Assembly: GCA_958451615.1 (NCBI GenBank) | Contig: CAUDQR010000012.1 | Span: 1-64,000, forward strand | From: an uncultured Collinsella sp. | GTDB lineage: Bacteria; Actinomycetota; Coriobacteriia; Coriobacteriales; Coriobacteriaceae | DNA: 64,000 nucleotides | Direction: 5' to 3' | Shown: piece by piece, positions 33,784 through 41,551 of the stretch | Layout of the letters: the number at the start of each line of letters is the position of its first letter | Numbering within the stretch: the stretch's first letter is position 1 | Position numbers and translations under genes: made by a program | The notes under the pieces: model-generated | The model's database searches: none | What the model was told of the DNA's origin: nothing | Seen by the model: only the letters and a program-made list of their open reading frames with translations

Positions 33784-34515
33784 CTAGTTGCTACGCTGGT
33801 GGTAAACCTTGTATTTAAACTGATCGGCACGAGCAACCGAGAGTGTATACTCCACAACCTCGTTTGACTCGTTATACGTAGTCCTGACCAAATCGAGCAC
33901 AGGCGAGCCCTCGACAATTCCCAAAAGGTGGGCGTCGGTGGGACGGGCTATGCTCGCATAGAACTCCTCTTCAGCCACGCGTATCTTTTGCTGAAAGTCT
34001 TGCTCAATCACATCGTAAAGCGGCTTGCGCTCCAGCAGCGGTCGCTTTAGGGACAGAAATTGACGAACCGGTAGATAGCTGCGTTCGACCATCATGGGCA
34101 TGTTGTCGGCAGAACGAAGGCGCTTAAGCTTAAAAATGCGATCACCGATACGCAATCCCATATGCTCGGCCAGATTCTTATCGGCCTCCATCTCGCAAAA
34201 CTCGAGAATCGTGGTCTCGGGTTCTCGACCCATCGCGCGCATCTGCTCGGTAAAGCTGTAGGACTGCATAAGATTGGTTGCTTTTGCCGAACGGTCAGTC
34301 ACAAAGGTACCGCGACCGTGCTGCCGAACCACCAGTCCTAAACGCTCCAGTTCCTGCAGAGCCAAGCGTACCGTAGTGCGCGAGAGACCATAGCGCTCCG
34401 AAAGTTCGCGCTCGGAAGGAATCATGTCACCAGCGCGATATTCATGGTCAATCTTTTCGGTCAGAATATCGACCAGCTGATCGTACAGCGGCTGCTTACG
34501 CGCTCCGATCGCCAT
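33784..34515 (-). CDS. GntR-family (HutC/UTRA) regulator, AgaR/NagR-like
   Basis: 243 residues. N-terminal winged helix (LYDQLVDILTEKID, SERELSERYGLSRTTVRLALQELERLGLVVRQHGRGTFV in pieces) and C-terminal UTRA ligand domain (SYLPVRQFLSL, VLDLVRTTYNES). Such proteins sense amino-sugar phosphates. It lies between agaS and the PTS genes, and DasR-like sites flank both transcription units. Confidence 0.87.
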   Translation of the reverse strand: MAIGARKQPLYDQLVDILTEKIDHEYRAGDMIPSERELSERYGLSRTTVRLALQELERLGLVVRQHGRGTFVTDRSAKATNLMQSYSFTEQMRAMGREPETTILEFCEMEADKNLAEHMGLRIGDRIFKLKRLRSADNMPMMVERSYLPVRQFLSLKRPLLERKPLYDVIEQDFQQKIRVAEEEFYASIARPTDAHLLGIVEGSPVLDLVRTTYNESNEVVEYTLSVARADQFKYKVYHQRSN

Positions 34516-34600
34516 CCTATCCTCCCTTTTGCTCGAATTCGGCTAACTACCTAGGGTGTTAAGCATTATCGGTCTGCAACACCCGACTCATCAAGAAAAC

Positions 34601-34635
34601 AAAAGCCGCGCGCTCTTTCGAGCACGCGGCTTTTA
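34601..34635. terminator. Terminator of the mannose-family PTS operon
   Basis: AAAAGCCGCG-GCTC / GAGC-CGCGGCTTTT hairpin with A and T runs at both sides. Confidence 0.85.
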
Positions 34636-34700
34636 ACATACACATGGCTTAAGGGGTCGGGGTGTGAGCCGCGCAGGGACACACCCCTCAAGCTAGAGCC

Positions 34701-35783
34701 TTACCAGATGCTCGGCCAGAGACCAAGCGGGCCAGCGCCCAGGATGCCCAGGACGAAGAGCAGCAGAATGCCCTTGGTCGGGGTCCAGCTGTGCTTAGCG
34801 AACATGTAGTAAAGCAGCAGCGTAAGCATAAGCGGGACGAGCTTCGGGACGATGGTGTTGAGGGTGTCGGCAACAGAGAAGTTGACCGGATCCTCGGTGA
34901 CGGTGCCGTAGGTAACGGACTCCATGCCGTTGCCCAGATCGGTGACGCCGCACTCGACAGCGTTGCCGTCGGCATCGGAAGCGGTGAGGGCGTTGCCGTC
35001 CTCATCGGTCATGGCGATGGTACCGGCCTCAGCGGTCTCGGTATCGATGCCCTCCATACCGGTGAAGTTCTCGGCCTCCTTCTCGGAGACGATCACGGTA
35101 GTAGCGGAGAGGCCACGGGTGGTGCCGTTGGGGATCTGAAGGTTGATCTGGGTGCCACCCATGGTGACGACCAGGCAACCGACGACGAAGACGCCCATAA
35201 TGGAAGCGGCACGCGTGAAGGCCTGCATGTTGGCAGTCAGAGCGTCAATAGCGCTGGTGCCAAGCTTGTAGGACCAGTTCATGAGCCAGAAGCGCAGAGC
35301 GAACTGGACGACGTTGAAGATCACCAGGAAGATGATCGGCGCAGCGGCATTGCCGTTGATGGCCATGTTGGAGGTGATGCCGGCCGTGATAGGCACGAGC
35401 GTCAGCCAGAACAGGGCGTCGCCGATACCACCGAGCGGGCCCATTGCGGCGACGCGGACGGCGCGAATCGTGGGGATGTCAACCTTGTTCTGCTCGAGCG
35501 AAAGCACGATACCCATAACAAAGGTGACGAGGAACGGGTGAGTGTTGAAGAACTCCAGGTTGTGGCTCATGGAAGCCGCGAGGTCGTTCTTGTTGGTGTG
35601 GATCTTCTCCAGACCGGGGATGATGGAGTAAAGCCAGCCAGCGGCCTGCATGCGCTCGTAGTTGAACGATGCCTGCAGGAAGCAGGAGCGCCAAGCCATC
35701 TTGTTGAGGGTCTTCTGGTCGAGCTGCGGAGCAGGAGTGAGATCCTCGTAGTGCTCCGGGATCACATACTCATTAGATGCCAT
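34701..35783 (-). CDS. PTS mannose-family EIID component, with an enlarged loop
   Basis: 360 residues, longer than the usual 270-300. The N-terminal half is typical (KMAWRSCFLQASFNYERMQAAGWLYSIIP, MGPLGGIGDALFW). An acidic, Thr/Gly/Asn-rich insertion at about 205-300 (with TDEDGNALTASDADGNAVE) precedes the final hydrophobic segments (VPLMLTLLLYYMF). ATG 35783 has GGAGGTGA; it overlaps the end of the EIIC gene by 11 bp. Last gene of the PTS operon. Confidence 0.9.
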   Translation of the reverse strand: MASNEYVIPEHYEDLTPAPQLDQKTLNKMAWRSCFLQASFNYERMQAAGWLYSIIPGLEKIHTNKNDLAASMSHNLEFFNTHPFLVTFVMGIVLSLEQNKVDIPTIRAVRVAAMGPLGGIGDALFWLTLVPITAGITSNMAINGNAAAPIIFLVIFNVVQFALRFWLMNWSYKLGTSAIDALTANMQAFTRAASIMGVFVVGCLVVTMGGTQINLQIPNGTTRGLSATTVIVSEKEAENFTGMEGIDTETAEAGTIAMTDEDGNALTASDADGNAVECGVTDLGNGMESVTYGTVTEDPVNFSVADTLNTIVPKLVPLMLTLLLYYMFAKHSWTPTKGILLLFVLGILGAGPLGLWPSIW

Positions 35784-36573
35784 CTTCGAAGTCACCTCCG
35801 TCAGAAACAGCTGCACCCTTCAGCTCGGTCTGCTGCTGGAAGTCCCAGAAAGCGATGCCGAAGCCGATGAGAGCGAGGATGAGCAGGGCAGGGGTTGCCA
35901 GCGAATCGTTGGCAACGGTGATGAGCGCGAGGCCAAAGCCCATGAGGAAGAAGCCCCACATATCGCGGTTCATCATAACCTTGAGCAGGACGGCGAAGCC
36001 GACGAAGCGCATCATGCCGCCTGCAGCGGAGAGACCGGTCTGCAGCCAAGTCGGGATGGCGGAAGCGATGGTCTGACCGATGGTAGCGCCAGCGATAAAG
36101 AACAGGGTGACGACGACAGCGAAGATCAGGCCGAGCAGAGCCATGGCGAAGTAGTTCAGACGCTCGATACCCTTGGTGTCAGCGTTGTGGGCCATGTTAT
36201 CGGCCGAGGACATGAGCGGCGACATAAGCGTGAAGACCAGGGTAACGCCGAGCTGACCAAGCAGAGCGAACGGAATGGCAAGGCCGACTGCCGCGTTGGG
36301 CTCGAGGCCCGTAGCGATAGCGAGAATGGCTGCCATGATGCCGCCGATGACGGCGTTAGGCGGCTGAGCGCCTCCGATCGGCATGTTGCCGATCGTCATG
36401 AGCTGATAGGTACCACCCACGAGAAGACCGGTGTTGAGGTCGCCAAGGATAAGACCGATGACGGCGCCGGTGACGATGGGCTGATAGAGAGACTCGAGGA
36501 AGTTGAACTGGTCGATTGCCGCGACGAACGTGACGATGAAGACCAGAGCGACCTGGATGATCGAGTATTCCAT
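35773..36573 (-). CDS. PTS mannose-family EIIC component
   Basis: 266 residues, an integral membrane permease subunit with about seven hydrophobic segments. Typical motifs: QFNFLESLYQPIVTGAVIGLILGD, GGTYQLMTIGNMPIGGAQPPN and PFALLGQLGVT. It forms the sugar channel together with EIID. GGAGGAGC precedes the start. Confidence 0.93.
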   Translation of the reverse strand: MEYSIIQVALVFIVTFVAAIDQFNFLESLYQPIVTGAVIGLILGDLNTGLLVGGTYQLMTIGNMPIGGAQPPNAVIGGIMAAILAIATGLEPNAAVGLAIPFALLGQLGVTLVFTLMSPLMSSADNMAHNADTKGIERLNYFAMALLGLIFAVVVTLFFIAGATIGQTIASAIPTWLQTGLSAAGGMMRFVGFAVLLKVMMNRDMWGFFLMGFGLALITVANDSLATPALLILALIGFGIAFWDFQQQTELKGAAVSDGGDFEDGI

Positions 36574-36663
36574 CTTGCTCCTCCTTTCAAAATGTATGTA
36601 CGCACTTTGGATATCACGTACAGAACGTCAGGGTTTCAATCCTGACAACGTGGATCACGAGGA

Positions 36664-37146
36664 TTACGAGAAGAGCTTGCTCGTGTCCTCAACAGGCGTG
36701 CTCGGAACGCGCCTGATCTCCAACTCCACCCCCAATTCCTGCAGCTCTTTAAACGCAGCGACATCCTCGTCGTTAACTGCGACGGAGGTGGCGACTTGGC
36801 GCTTTCCTTCCGACATGTGCATGTTGCCGATGTTTACCTTCTTTATAGGCACACCGCCCTTGACGAGCGTAAGCACGTCTTCCGGTGTTTCGGCCACGAT
36901 GAAGATCTTCTGGCGCGGGCTCGCCTTGCCAATGACGTCGATGGTCTTCTGCAGGGAGAAGAAACGCGTAGCGACGCCGGCGGGAGCGGCCATCTTCATG
37001 AGGTTCTGGCGCATGGTGTTGGTCGACACATCGTCGTTGGCGACGAGGATAAGGTTGGAGCCCAGGGTGGAGTTCCACTGGGTAGCGACCTGACCATGGA
37101 CCAGTCGGTTATCGATGCGGGTAAGAAGAATGTTGGGTTCTGCCAT
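36664..37146 (-). CDS. PTS mannose-family EIIB component
   Basis: 160 residues. The phosphorylated His17 is present in LLTRIDNRLVHGQVATQW. It receives phosphate from the EIIA at 37464-37907 and passes it to the sugar. It is the intact counterpart of the Tyr17 variant at 25796-26278. AGGAAGC upstream serves as ribosome site. Confidence 0.93.
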   Translation of the reverse strand: MAEPNILLTRIDNRLVHGQVATQWNSTLGSNLILVANDDVSTNTMRQNLMKMAAPAGVATRFFSLQKTIDVIGKASPRQKIFIVAETPEDVLTLVKGGVPIKKVNIGNMHMSEGKRQVATSVAVNDEDVAAFKELQELGVELEIRRVPSTPVEDTSKLFS

Positions 37147-37182
37147 GTTGATCAGCTTCCTTTCGTTATTTGCTGACGACAG

Positions 37183-37464
37183 TTACTTGATCTCCTGAAT
37201 CGCGTAACGCGAAACATCTACGACGGCACCGGATCGGACTTTGATCTGGACCTTTTCGCCTTCGATGCCCTTGACGGTTCCGTAGATACCGCCGGCGAAA
37301 AGAACCTCCTGACCCGGCTTGAGCTCGGTGTGCAGCTCCTTGAAGTACTTCTGCTTCTTCTTCATGTTGATCTGAGACCAAATGGTGTAAATCACACCCA
37401 TGATGACGAGAAGACCTAAAAGAGCGACCGAGGAGCTCAGGACGCTGGCTCCGAAATCGGCCAT
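37183..37464 (-). CDS. YajC-like membrane protein within the PTS operon
   Basis: 93 residues: one membrane helix (about 8-30) and a basic cytoplasmic part with KPGQEVLFAGGIYGTVKGIEGEKVQIKV, typical of the SecDF-associated YajC family. It overlaps the EIIA stop codon by one base, so it is translationally coupled to it. YajC-like genes also occur in amino-sugar PTS operons of streptococci, where their role is unknown. Whether this is the cell's only YajC cannot be seen. Confidence 0.85.
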   Translation of the reverse strand: MADFGASVLSSSVALLGLLVIMGVIYTIWSQINMKKKQKYFKELHTELKPGQEVLFAGGIYGTVKGIEGEKVQIKVRSGAVVDVSRYAIQEIK

Positions 37465-37907
37465 TAGATGCCGTCCTCGTCACCGAAGATATCCTCTTCC
37501 TCGGCACCAGCGACGGAGGCAACCGTCTGGGCGGTGATGCCCGTCTGGCCAACGGTCACGGCCTGCTCGCCAAGCTCGGCGAGCGTAGCGTTGCCGCGGA
37601 GGAACAGAAGCTCAATAACCATGGGAAGGTTCGTGCCAGTCAGAATCTCGACGTTGTCGACATCCTGGGCAATCATCATTGCCTGGTTGAACGGGGTACC
37701 ACCAAGCAGGTCGGTAAAGACGAGCACGCCATCGCACTCCTCGCGCATGGCGGTAATAGCGGCGCGGAGATCCTCACCGTAGGAAGCAGCCTGGTCGCCC
37801 TCGAAAGGAACGACGGTAAAAGCGGGCTGGTCGCCAGCGACCATAGCGATAGCGCTTGCGATGCCGGGTGCGAACTGTCCATGACCGGTAAGAATAAAGC
37901 CAACCAT
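37464..37907 (-). CDS. PTS mannose-family EIIA component
   Basis: 147 residues, cytoplasmic. The phosphorylated His9 is in LTGHGQFAPG, and FTDLLGGTPFNQA and TGTNLPMVIELLF are conserved. The C-terminus is a short acidic tail (AEEEDIFGDEDGI). First gene of the IIA-yajC-IIB-IIC-IID operon; GGAAGGGAAA lies upstream. Confidence 0.92.
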   Translation of the reverse strand: MVGFILTGHGQFAPGIASAIAMVAGDQPAFTVVPFEGDQAASYGEDLRAAITAMREECDGVLVFTDLLGGTPFNQAMMIAQDVDNVEILTGTNLPMVIELLFLRGNATLAELGEQAVTVGQTGITAQTVASVAGAEEEDIFGDEDGI

Positions 37908-38003
37908 TCAAATTTCCCTTCCGAAGGTGTGTACGATACGAGTCCGATGTTTTCGAAAGCCAGCGGGCGGGCGCCCTTAAAGCTTCTTGGAAAGCGTTCT
38001 TTA

Positions 38004-38035
38004 AGACCAGTGGTCTCTCAACTGGTAGTAACCAC
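38004..38035. promoter_or_regulatory. Two adjacent DasR/NagR-like operators
   Basis: AGACCAGTGGTCT (perfect palindrome) and ACTGGTAGTAACCAC lie just downstream of the candidate transcription start. The second matches the site in front of agaS. Confidence 0.6.
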
Positions 38036-38051
38036 GTGACGTGTTGTTGTC

Positions 38052-38057
38052 ACTATA
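38052..38057 (-). promoter_or_regulatory. Candidate -10 box of the PTS operon
   Basis: TATAGT on the minus strand without a good -35, with the start expected near 38045. Tandem motif B would then lie at about -64 to -95. Confidence 0.45.
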
Positions 38058-38108
38058 TCACCACAGAAGAGGTTGCTTTCGTTGATTCAAACAGTAAAAC
38101 GTTTTTGC

Positions 38109-38140
38109 ACCGTTCACGGTAAAAAATCGACCGTTTACCG
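38109..38140 (+). promoter_or_regulatory. 21-bp-spaced tandem motif (site B)
   Basis: ACCGTTCACGG followed exactly 21 bp later by ACCGTTTACC, with a spacer ending AATCG. The strongest site of the set together with site D. Confidence 0.7.
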
Positions 38141-38300
38141 CTCGTTAACACTTCTACCTGCGGTTTTGAAACCGTATCGAAATACTTTGACGAAAGATCG
38201 GAACCTTTTCTGTGTCTAAACAACGCAGGGTGGCTAAAAATGGCGTGTAGAAAAATTGCAGGTCATTGTGAAGATTTGTGAATTGGTCTTTTTGACTTAA

Positions 38301-38317
38301 TACCAGTAAGAACCAGT
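38301..38317. promoter_or_regulatory. Third DasR-like site upstream of the PTS operon
   Basis: TACCAGTAAGAACCAGT, two CCAGT half-sites in direct orientation. Confidence 0.35.
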
Positions 38318-38328
38318 TTCGATATTAT

Positions 38329-38385
38329 CGGTGAACGGTAGTTTTCGACCGTTCACCGGTTATTTGCAATCGTTTACGGCCGTTT
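38329..38385 (+). promoter_or_regulatory. 21-bp-spaced tandem motif with inverted arm (site C)
   Basis: ACCGTTCACC at 38348 and ATCGTTTACGG exactly 21 bp later. Upstream, CGGTGAACGGT (38329-38339) forms an inverted repeat with ACCGTTCACCG (38348-38358). Confidence 0.6.
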
Positions 38386-38457
38386 TCCCGGATGAATTGA
38401 GGATACCCGATGAAGCACTTGCGCAGGCGCAAGTCCTACCCTAGTGGTCTCGGTAAC

Positions 38458-38494
38458 AAAAAGCCCGCTAGAACGATGTCCGTTCTAGCGGGCT
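38458..38494 (-). terminator. Terminator of the SurA-like gene
   Basis: AGCCCGCTAGAACG / CGTTCTAGCGGGCT perfect 14-bp stem with TTTTT on the minus strand. Confidence 0.9.
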
Positions 38495-38536
38495 CAATCA
38501 GGTAGATCGGTTAGCGCGCAGTAGTTCAGGCAAACC

Positions 38537-39619
38537 TTACGCAAACAGGCCGTAGATGCTGATGTTGGCCTTGGCGTAGAGGCCGTTAGCATACTCGGTC
38601 CACTTGGAGCTGGCGCTCGAAGCCTGCGAGGAATACTGCTGATAAGCAGTGTAGTAGGCGGTCATGGCCTGCTTGTAGGTGGCGCTATCGGTCGTAAAGG
38701 CGTCATCGGCAAAGGCCTTGGCATAGGTGCTGTCGGCATCCTTCCAAGTGCCCTTTGAGCTATCCCACTCATCGCCGGCAAGGTTGATAATGTAGTCGGC
38801 GTAATCCTTGCTCGCGGTCTCCTCGTTGCCGTCAGCAGGCTCGGTCGGGGCGGTCGGCATGCTTGCGGAGCTGTCGCCGACCTTCTTCTTGTAGAGCTTC
38901 TGCAGCGTCGCGGACTGACGGACGATCTTCTTGGCCTGATCCTTGGACACGCCGTACTGTGTGGCCATGGTCTTGTAGTCGGAGGTGCCGATGGAATCCT
39001 CGGCGTACTGCTTCATTTCCTTGGAAGAGACGGTAATGCCCTCGTCCTCGGCAGCGTCCAGCAGAATCTGGTTGCGCACGTAGGACAGGATAACGTCGGC
39101 AGACGGAGCGGTATAGTTGCCGTCGTCGTCCTTGACGGTGTCGAGGCTGTACTGGCTCTCGATGGCCTCGCGCGCGGTGATGTCGCTCTTCTTGCCGTTG
39201 TAGCTATAGCTTGCCACGGTCGAATCGAGCTGGTCCTCGGTGAGAGTCGCCGAGCCGACGCCCTTGCCGCCAAAACCACCGTTGCCGATAAAGAAACCGA
39301 CCACCGCAGCAATCACGATGGCGACCACAAAGGCGGCAATCATCGTCTTCTTGTGCTTGCAAGCGTGGTCGTCCACATCGGAGTCGTCATCGTCCTGCTC
39401 TTCGGGCATGAGGTTCTCGTCGGCGGCGTCCGCGGCGATCTTTGCCTCCAGGCGAGCGTCCTCCTCCTCGGCGGTCGTGCCGGCGGCAATATGTTCGGCA
39501 GACGTGCCGGCGACCAGATCAATCTTCTCGTCATCATCACCGTCGGGGCCTTCGCCGCGCTCGATGATCTGGATGCCGTCGATCTCGTCCTTCTCGTCCT
39601 TCTTTTGAATCAGACCCAT
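38537..39619 (-). CDS. Membrane-anchored SurA/PrsA-like chaperone candidate
   Basis: 360 residues. An acidic cytoplasmic N-terminal part (about 1-88, rich in Asp/Glu, with one Cys/His cluster DDHACKHKK) leads to a single membrane helix (92-112) and an extracellular part. The latter contains a SurA N-domain-like helical stretch (VILSYVRNQILLDAAEDEGITVS, in pieces) and a Ser/Thr/Ala-rich C-terminus. No rotamase (PPIC) domain is evident, so a folding role is only suggested. It is a single-gene unit with its own terminator. Confidence 0.7.
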   Translation of the reverse strand: MGLIQKKDEKDEIDGIQIIERGEGPDGDDDEKIDLVAGTSAEHIAAGTTAEEEDARLEAKIAADAADENLMPEEQDDDDSDVDDHACKHKKTMIAAFVVAIVIAAVVGFFIGNGGFGGKGVGSATLTEDQLDSTVASYSYNGKKSDITAREAIESQYSLDTVKDDDGNYTAPSADVILSYVRNQILLDAAEDEGITVSSKEMKQYAEDSIGTSDYKTMATQYGVSKDQAKKIVRQSATLQKLYKKKVGDSSASMPTAPTEPADGNEETASKDYADYIINLAGDEWDSSKGTWKDADSTYAKAFADDAFTTDSATYKQAMTAYYTAYQQYSSQASSASSKWTEYANGLYAKANISIYGLFA

Positions 39620-39745
39620 AGTCAGCTACTCCTTATTGGGAACACAATCCCTAACAGAATACGCCCGACGAGGCGCCGGGCATATTGATTCTTAGGTTAT
39701 ACGCAAACACTTAAGTACTATTTAGGCGTTTGCAGCCTGCATGCT

Positions 39746-40831
39746 TTAGGCCAGGTGCTCAATAACGGCATCGGCGAAGGCCTGCGTACCCACCGCACCC
39801 TCGACGGAACCGGTCTGGGCACGACGTACGTCGCCGGTAACCTGCTTACCCTCGTCGAGCGTGGCGGACACGGCGGCGCGGATACGATTGGCAGCATCGT
39901 TCTCGCCCAGATGATCGAGCATCATAGCCGCAGACAGAATCTCGGCCGTGGGGTTGGCGATATCCTGACCAGCGATATCGGGCGCGGAGCCGTGCGTTGC
40001 CTCGAAGATGGCGCAGTCGGCACCGATGTTGGAGCCGGGGGCCATACCCAGGCCACCCACCAGGCCAGCGCACAAATCGCTCACAATGTCACCGTACAGA
40101 TTGGGCAGCACCAGGACATCGAAGTCGTCGGGGTTTTGGACCAGGCCCATGCAGGTGGCGTCGACGATCTTGTCGTTGAACTCGATATCGGGATAGTTGG
40201 CGGCCACCTCGCGCGCAACGCGTAGGAACAGGCCGTCGGTCGCCTTCATGATGTTGGCCTTGTGTACGGCCGTCACCTTTTTGCGGCCGCAGCGGCGGGC
40301 GTACTCAAAGGCATACTCCACGATGCGGCGACTCTTGGCAATAGAGATCGGCTTGATCGAGATCGCGGAATCGGCGGTGAAGGTCTTCTGGCCCGAACGC
40401 TCGACGAGCTGTGAGAGTTCCTCGACCTCGGCAGCGCCCTCATCGAACTCGATGCCGGCGTAGAGGTCCTCGGTGTTCTCGCGCACGATAACCAGGTCGA
40501 CATCGCGGAAACGAGAGCCGTCGCCCGGCTGCGACAGGCAAGGGCGCACGCAGGCGTACAGGTCGAAGTGCTTGCGCAGGGCCACGTTGACGCTGCGGAA
40601 GCCCGTGCCAACCGGTGTGGTGATGGGGCCCTTGATGGCAACCTTGGTCTCGGCGACCGCATCGAGCACATGCTGGGGCAGCGGCGTGCCAAACTCGTCC
40701 ATGACGCCGGCGCCGGCCTCCTGGACGTTCCAGTTGATCCGGACACCGGTGGCCTCGACCACGCGGCGCATGGCCTGCGTAATCTCGGGACCGATACCGT
40801 CGCCGGGAATCAGGACTACATCGTGCGCCAT
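39746..40831 (-). CDS. Isocitrate dehydrogenase, NAD-type
   Basis: 361 residues of the isocitrate/isopropylmalate dehydrogenase family: oxidative decarboxylation of isocitrate to 2-oxoglutarate. Motifs are [46 protein letters not shown], the metal/substrate aspartates in [19 protein letters not shown] and [12 protein letters not shown]. The SVNVALRK segment favours isocitrate over isopropylmalate. It lies six bases after a HEAT-repeat gene and is probably co-transcribed with it. Confidence 0.88.
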   Translation of the reverse strand: MAHDVVLIPGDGIGPEITQAMRRVVEATGVRINWNVQEAGAGVMDEFGTPLPQHVLDAVAETKVAIKGPITTPVGTGFRSVNVALRKHFDLYACVRPCLSQPGDGSRFRDVDLVIVRENTEDLYAGIEFDEGAAEVEELSQLVERSGQKTFTADSAISIKPISIAKSRRIVEYAFEYARRCGRKKVTAVHKANIMKATDGLFLRVAREVAANYPDIEFNDKIVDATCMGLVQNPDDFDVLVLPNLYGDIVSDLCAGLVGGLGMAPGSNIGADCAIFEATHGSAPDIAGQDIANPTAEILSAAMMLDHLGENDAANRIRAAVSATLDEGKQVTGDVRRAQTGSVEGAVGTQAFADAVIEHLA

Positions 40832-40837
40832 AATCTG

Positions 40838-41536
40838 TTACTCCTCGTCTTCGGCGTCGTCAGATTTTTTAACGCTAGCACGCTTCTTCTTTTTGGAGAG
40901 ATCCAGGCCAAAACGTTTAACAAGCATTTCGCAGATCTCGCTCGAACGGGCCTTGAGATAGCTGCCCTTGCCGTTCTCGGCATCGAACTTAAGGCGCAAC
41001 GCAAGCTTCTCTGCGACCTCGGCGTCGATCTCGCCCTGGCCGAACTCGTACAGGCAACCGAGCATGTCGCGATACTCGAGGTCGCCGTGGTAGCACTGGA
41101 TGGCCTCGTCCAGAATCGGCCAAGCCTCGCGCGACCGCTCGACGCCCGTGGCTCCCCACACGCACAGCAGGCGGAAGGCGGCGTAGCGCAGCGTGGAGGA
41201 AATCTCGTCGAACAGCGCGGTCTCGGCGCCCTCAAAGGCATCGCCCAGCTGCTCGGGGCAGGTGGTGGCGAGCGCCGCCAGGGCATCGAGGGCCTCCCAA
41301 CGGGTCTGCGCCTCGGGGCGGTCGAGCGCCTCGATCAGCGCGGGCGCGCAGGGCACGACGCGCTGGGGATCGCGCTCAGCAAGCAGGTGCAGCACGCGGG
41401 CGGCAAACTGGCGGATGCGGCGCGTGGGACAGCCAAGCTCTTGGACCAGGCGGTCGACGGCGTTCTCGTTCTCCTCTGCCAGCTGAAGCTGTGCCAGCTC
41501 CTCGTCGGTGAGCTGTTCGTCTTTATTTTCTGCCAT
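40838..41536 (-). CDS. HEAT-repeat-like protein
   Basis: 232 residues, mostly alpha-helical repeats (RRIRQFAARVLHLLAERDPQ, ALIEALDRPEAQTRWEALDALAALA) resembling HEAT repeats, with a basic C-terminal tail (DLSKKKKRASVKK). It is likely a scaffold or binding protein; partner unknown. It sits between a small membrane protein and the isocitrate dehydrogenase in a tight minus-strand run. Confidence 0.7.
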   Translation of the reverse strand: MAENKDEQLTDEELAQLQLAEENENAVDRLVQELGCPTRRIRQFAARVLHLLAERDPQRVVPCAPALIEALDRPEAQTRWEALDALAALATTCPEQLGDAFEGAETALFDEISSTLRYAAFRLLCVWGATGVERSREAWPILDEAIQCYHGDLEYRDMLGCLYEFGQGEIDAEVAEKLALRLKFDAENGKGSYLKARSSEICEMLVKRFGLDLSKKKKRASVKKSDDAEDEE

Positions 41537-41551
41537 AGTTACCTCTTCTAT

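Larger units (their letters stand above)
37908..38536. other. Large control region of the mannose-family PTS operon
   Basis: No gene. From the operon outward it holds DasR-like sites (38004-38035), a candidate -10 (38052-38057), tandem motif B (38109-38140), a 19-bp match to repeat family A (38150-38168), a third DasR-like site (38301-38317), tandem motif C (38329-38385) and the terminator of the SurA-like gene (38458-38494). Confidence 0.65.

Noticed and set aside
39660..39682. Small hairpin GCCCGACGAGGCGCCGGGC as terminator of isocitrate dehydrogenase
   Set aside because: Short imperfect stem without a T-run.
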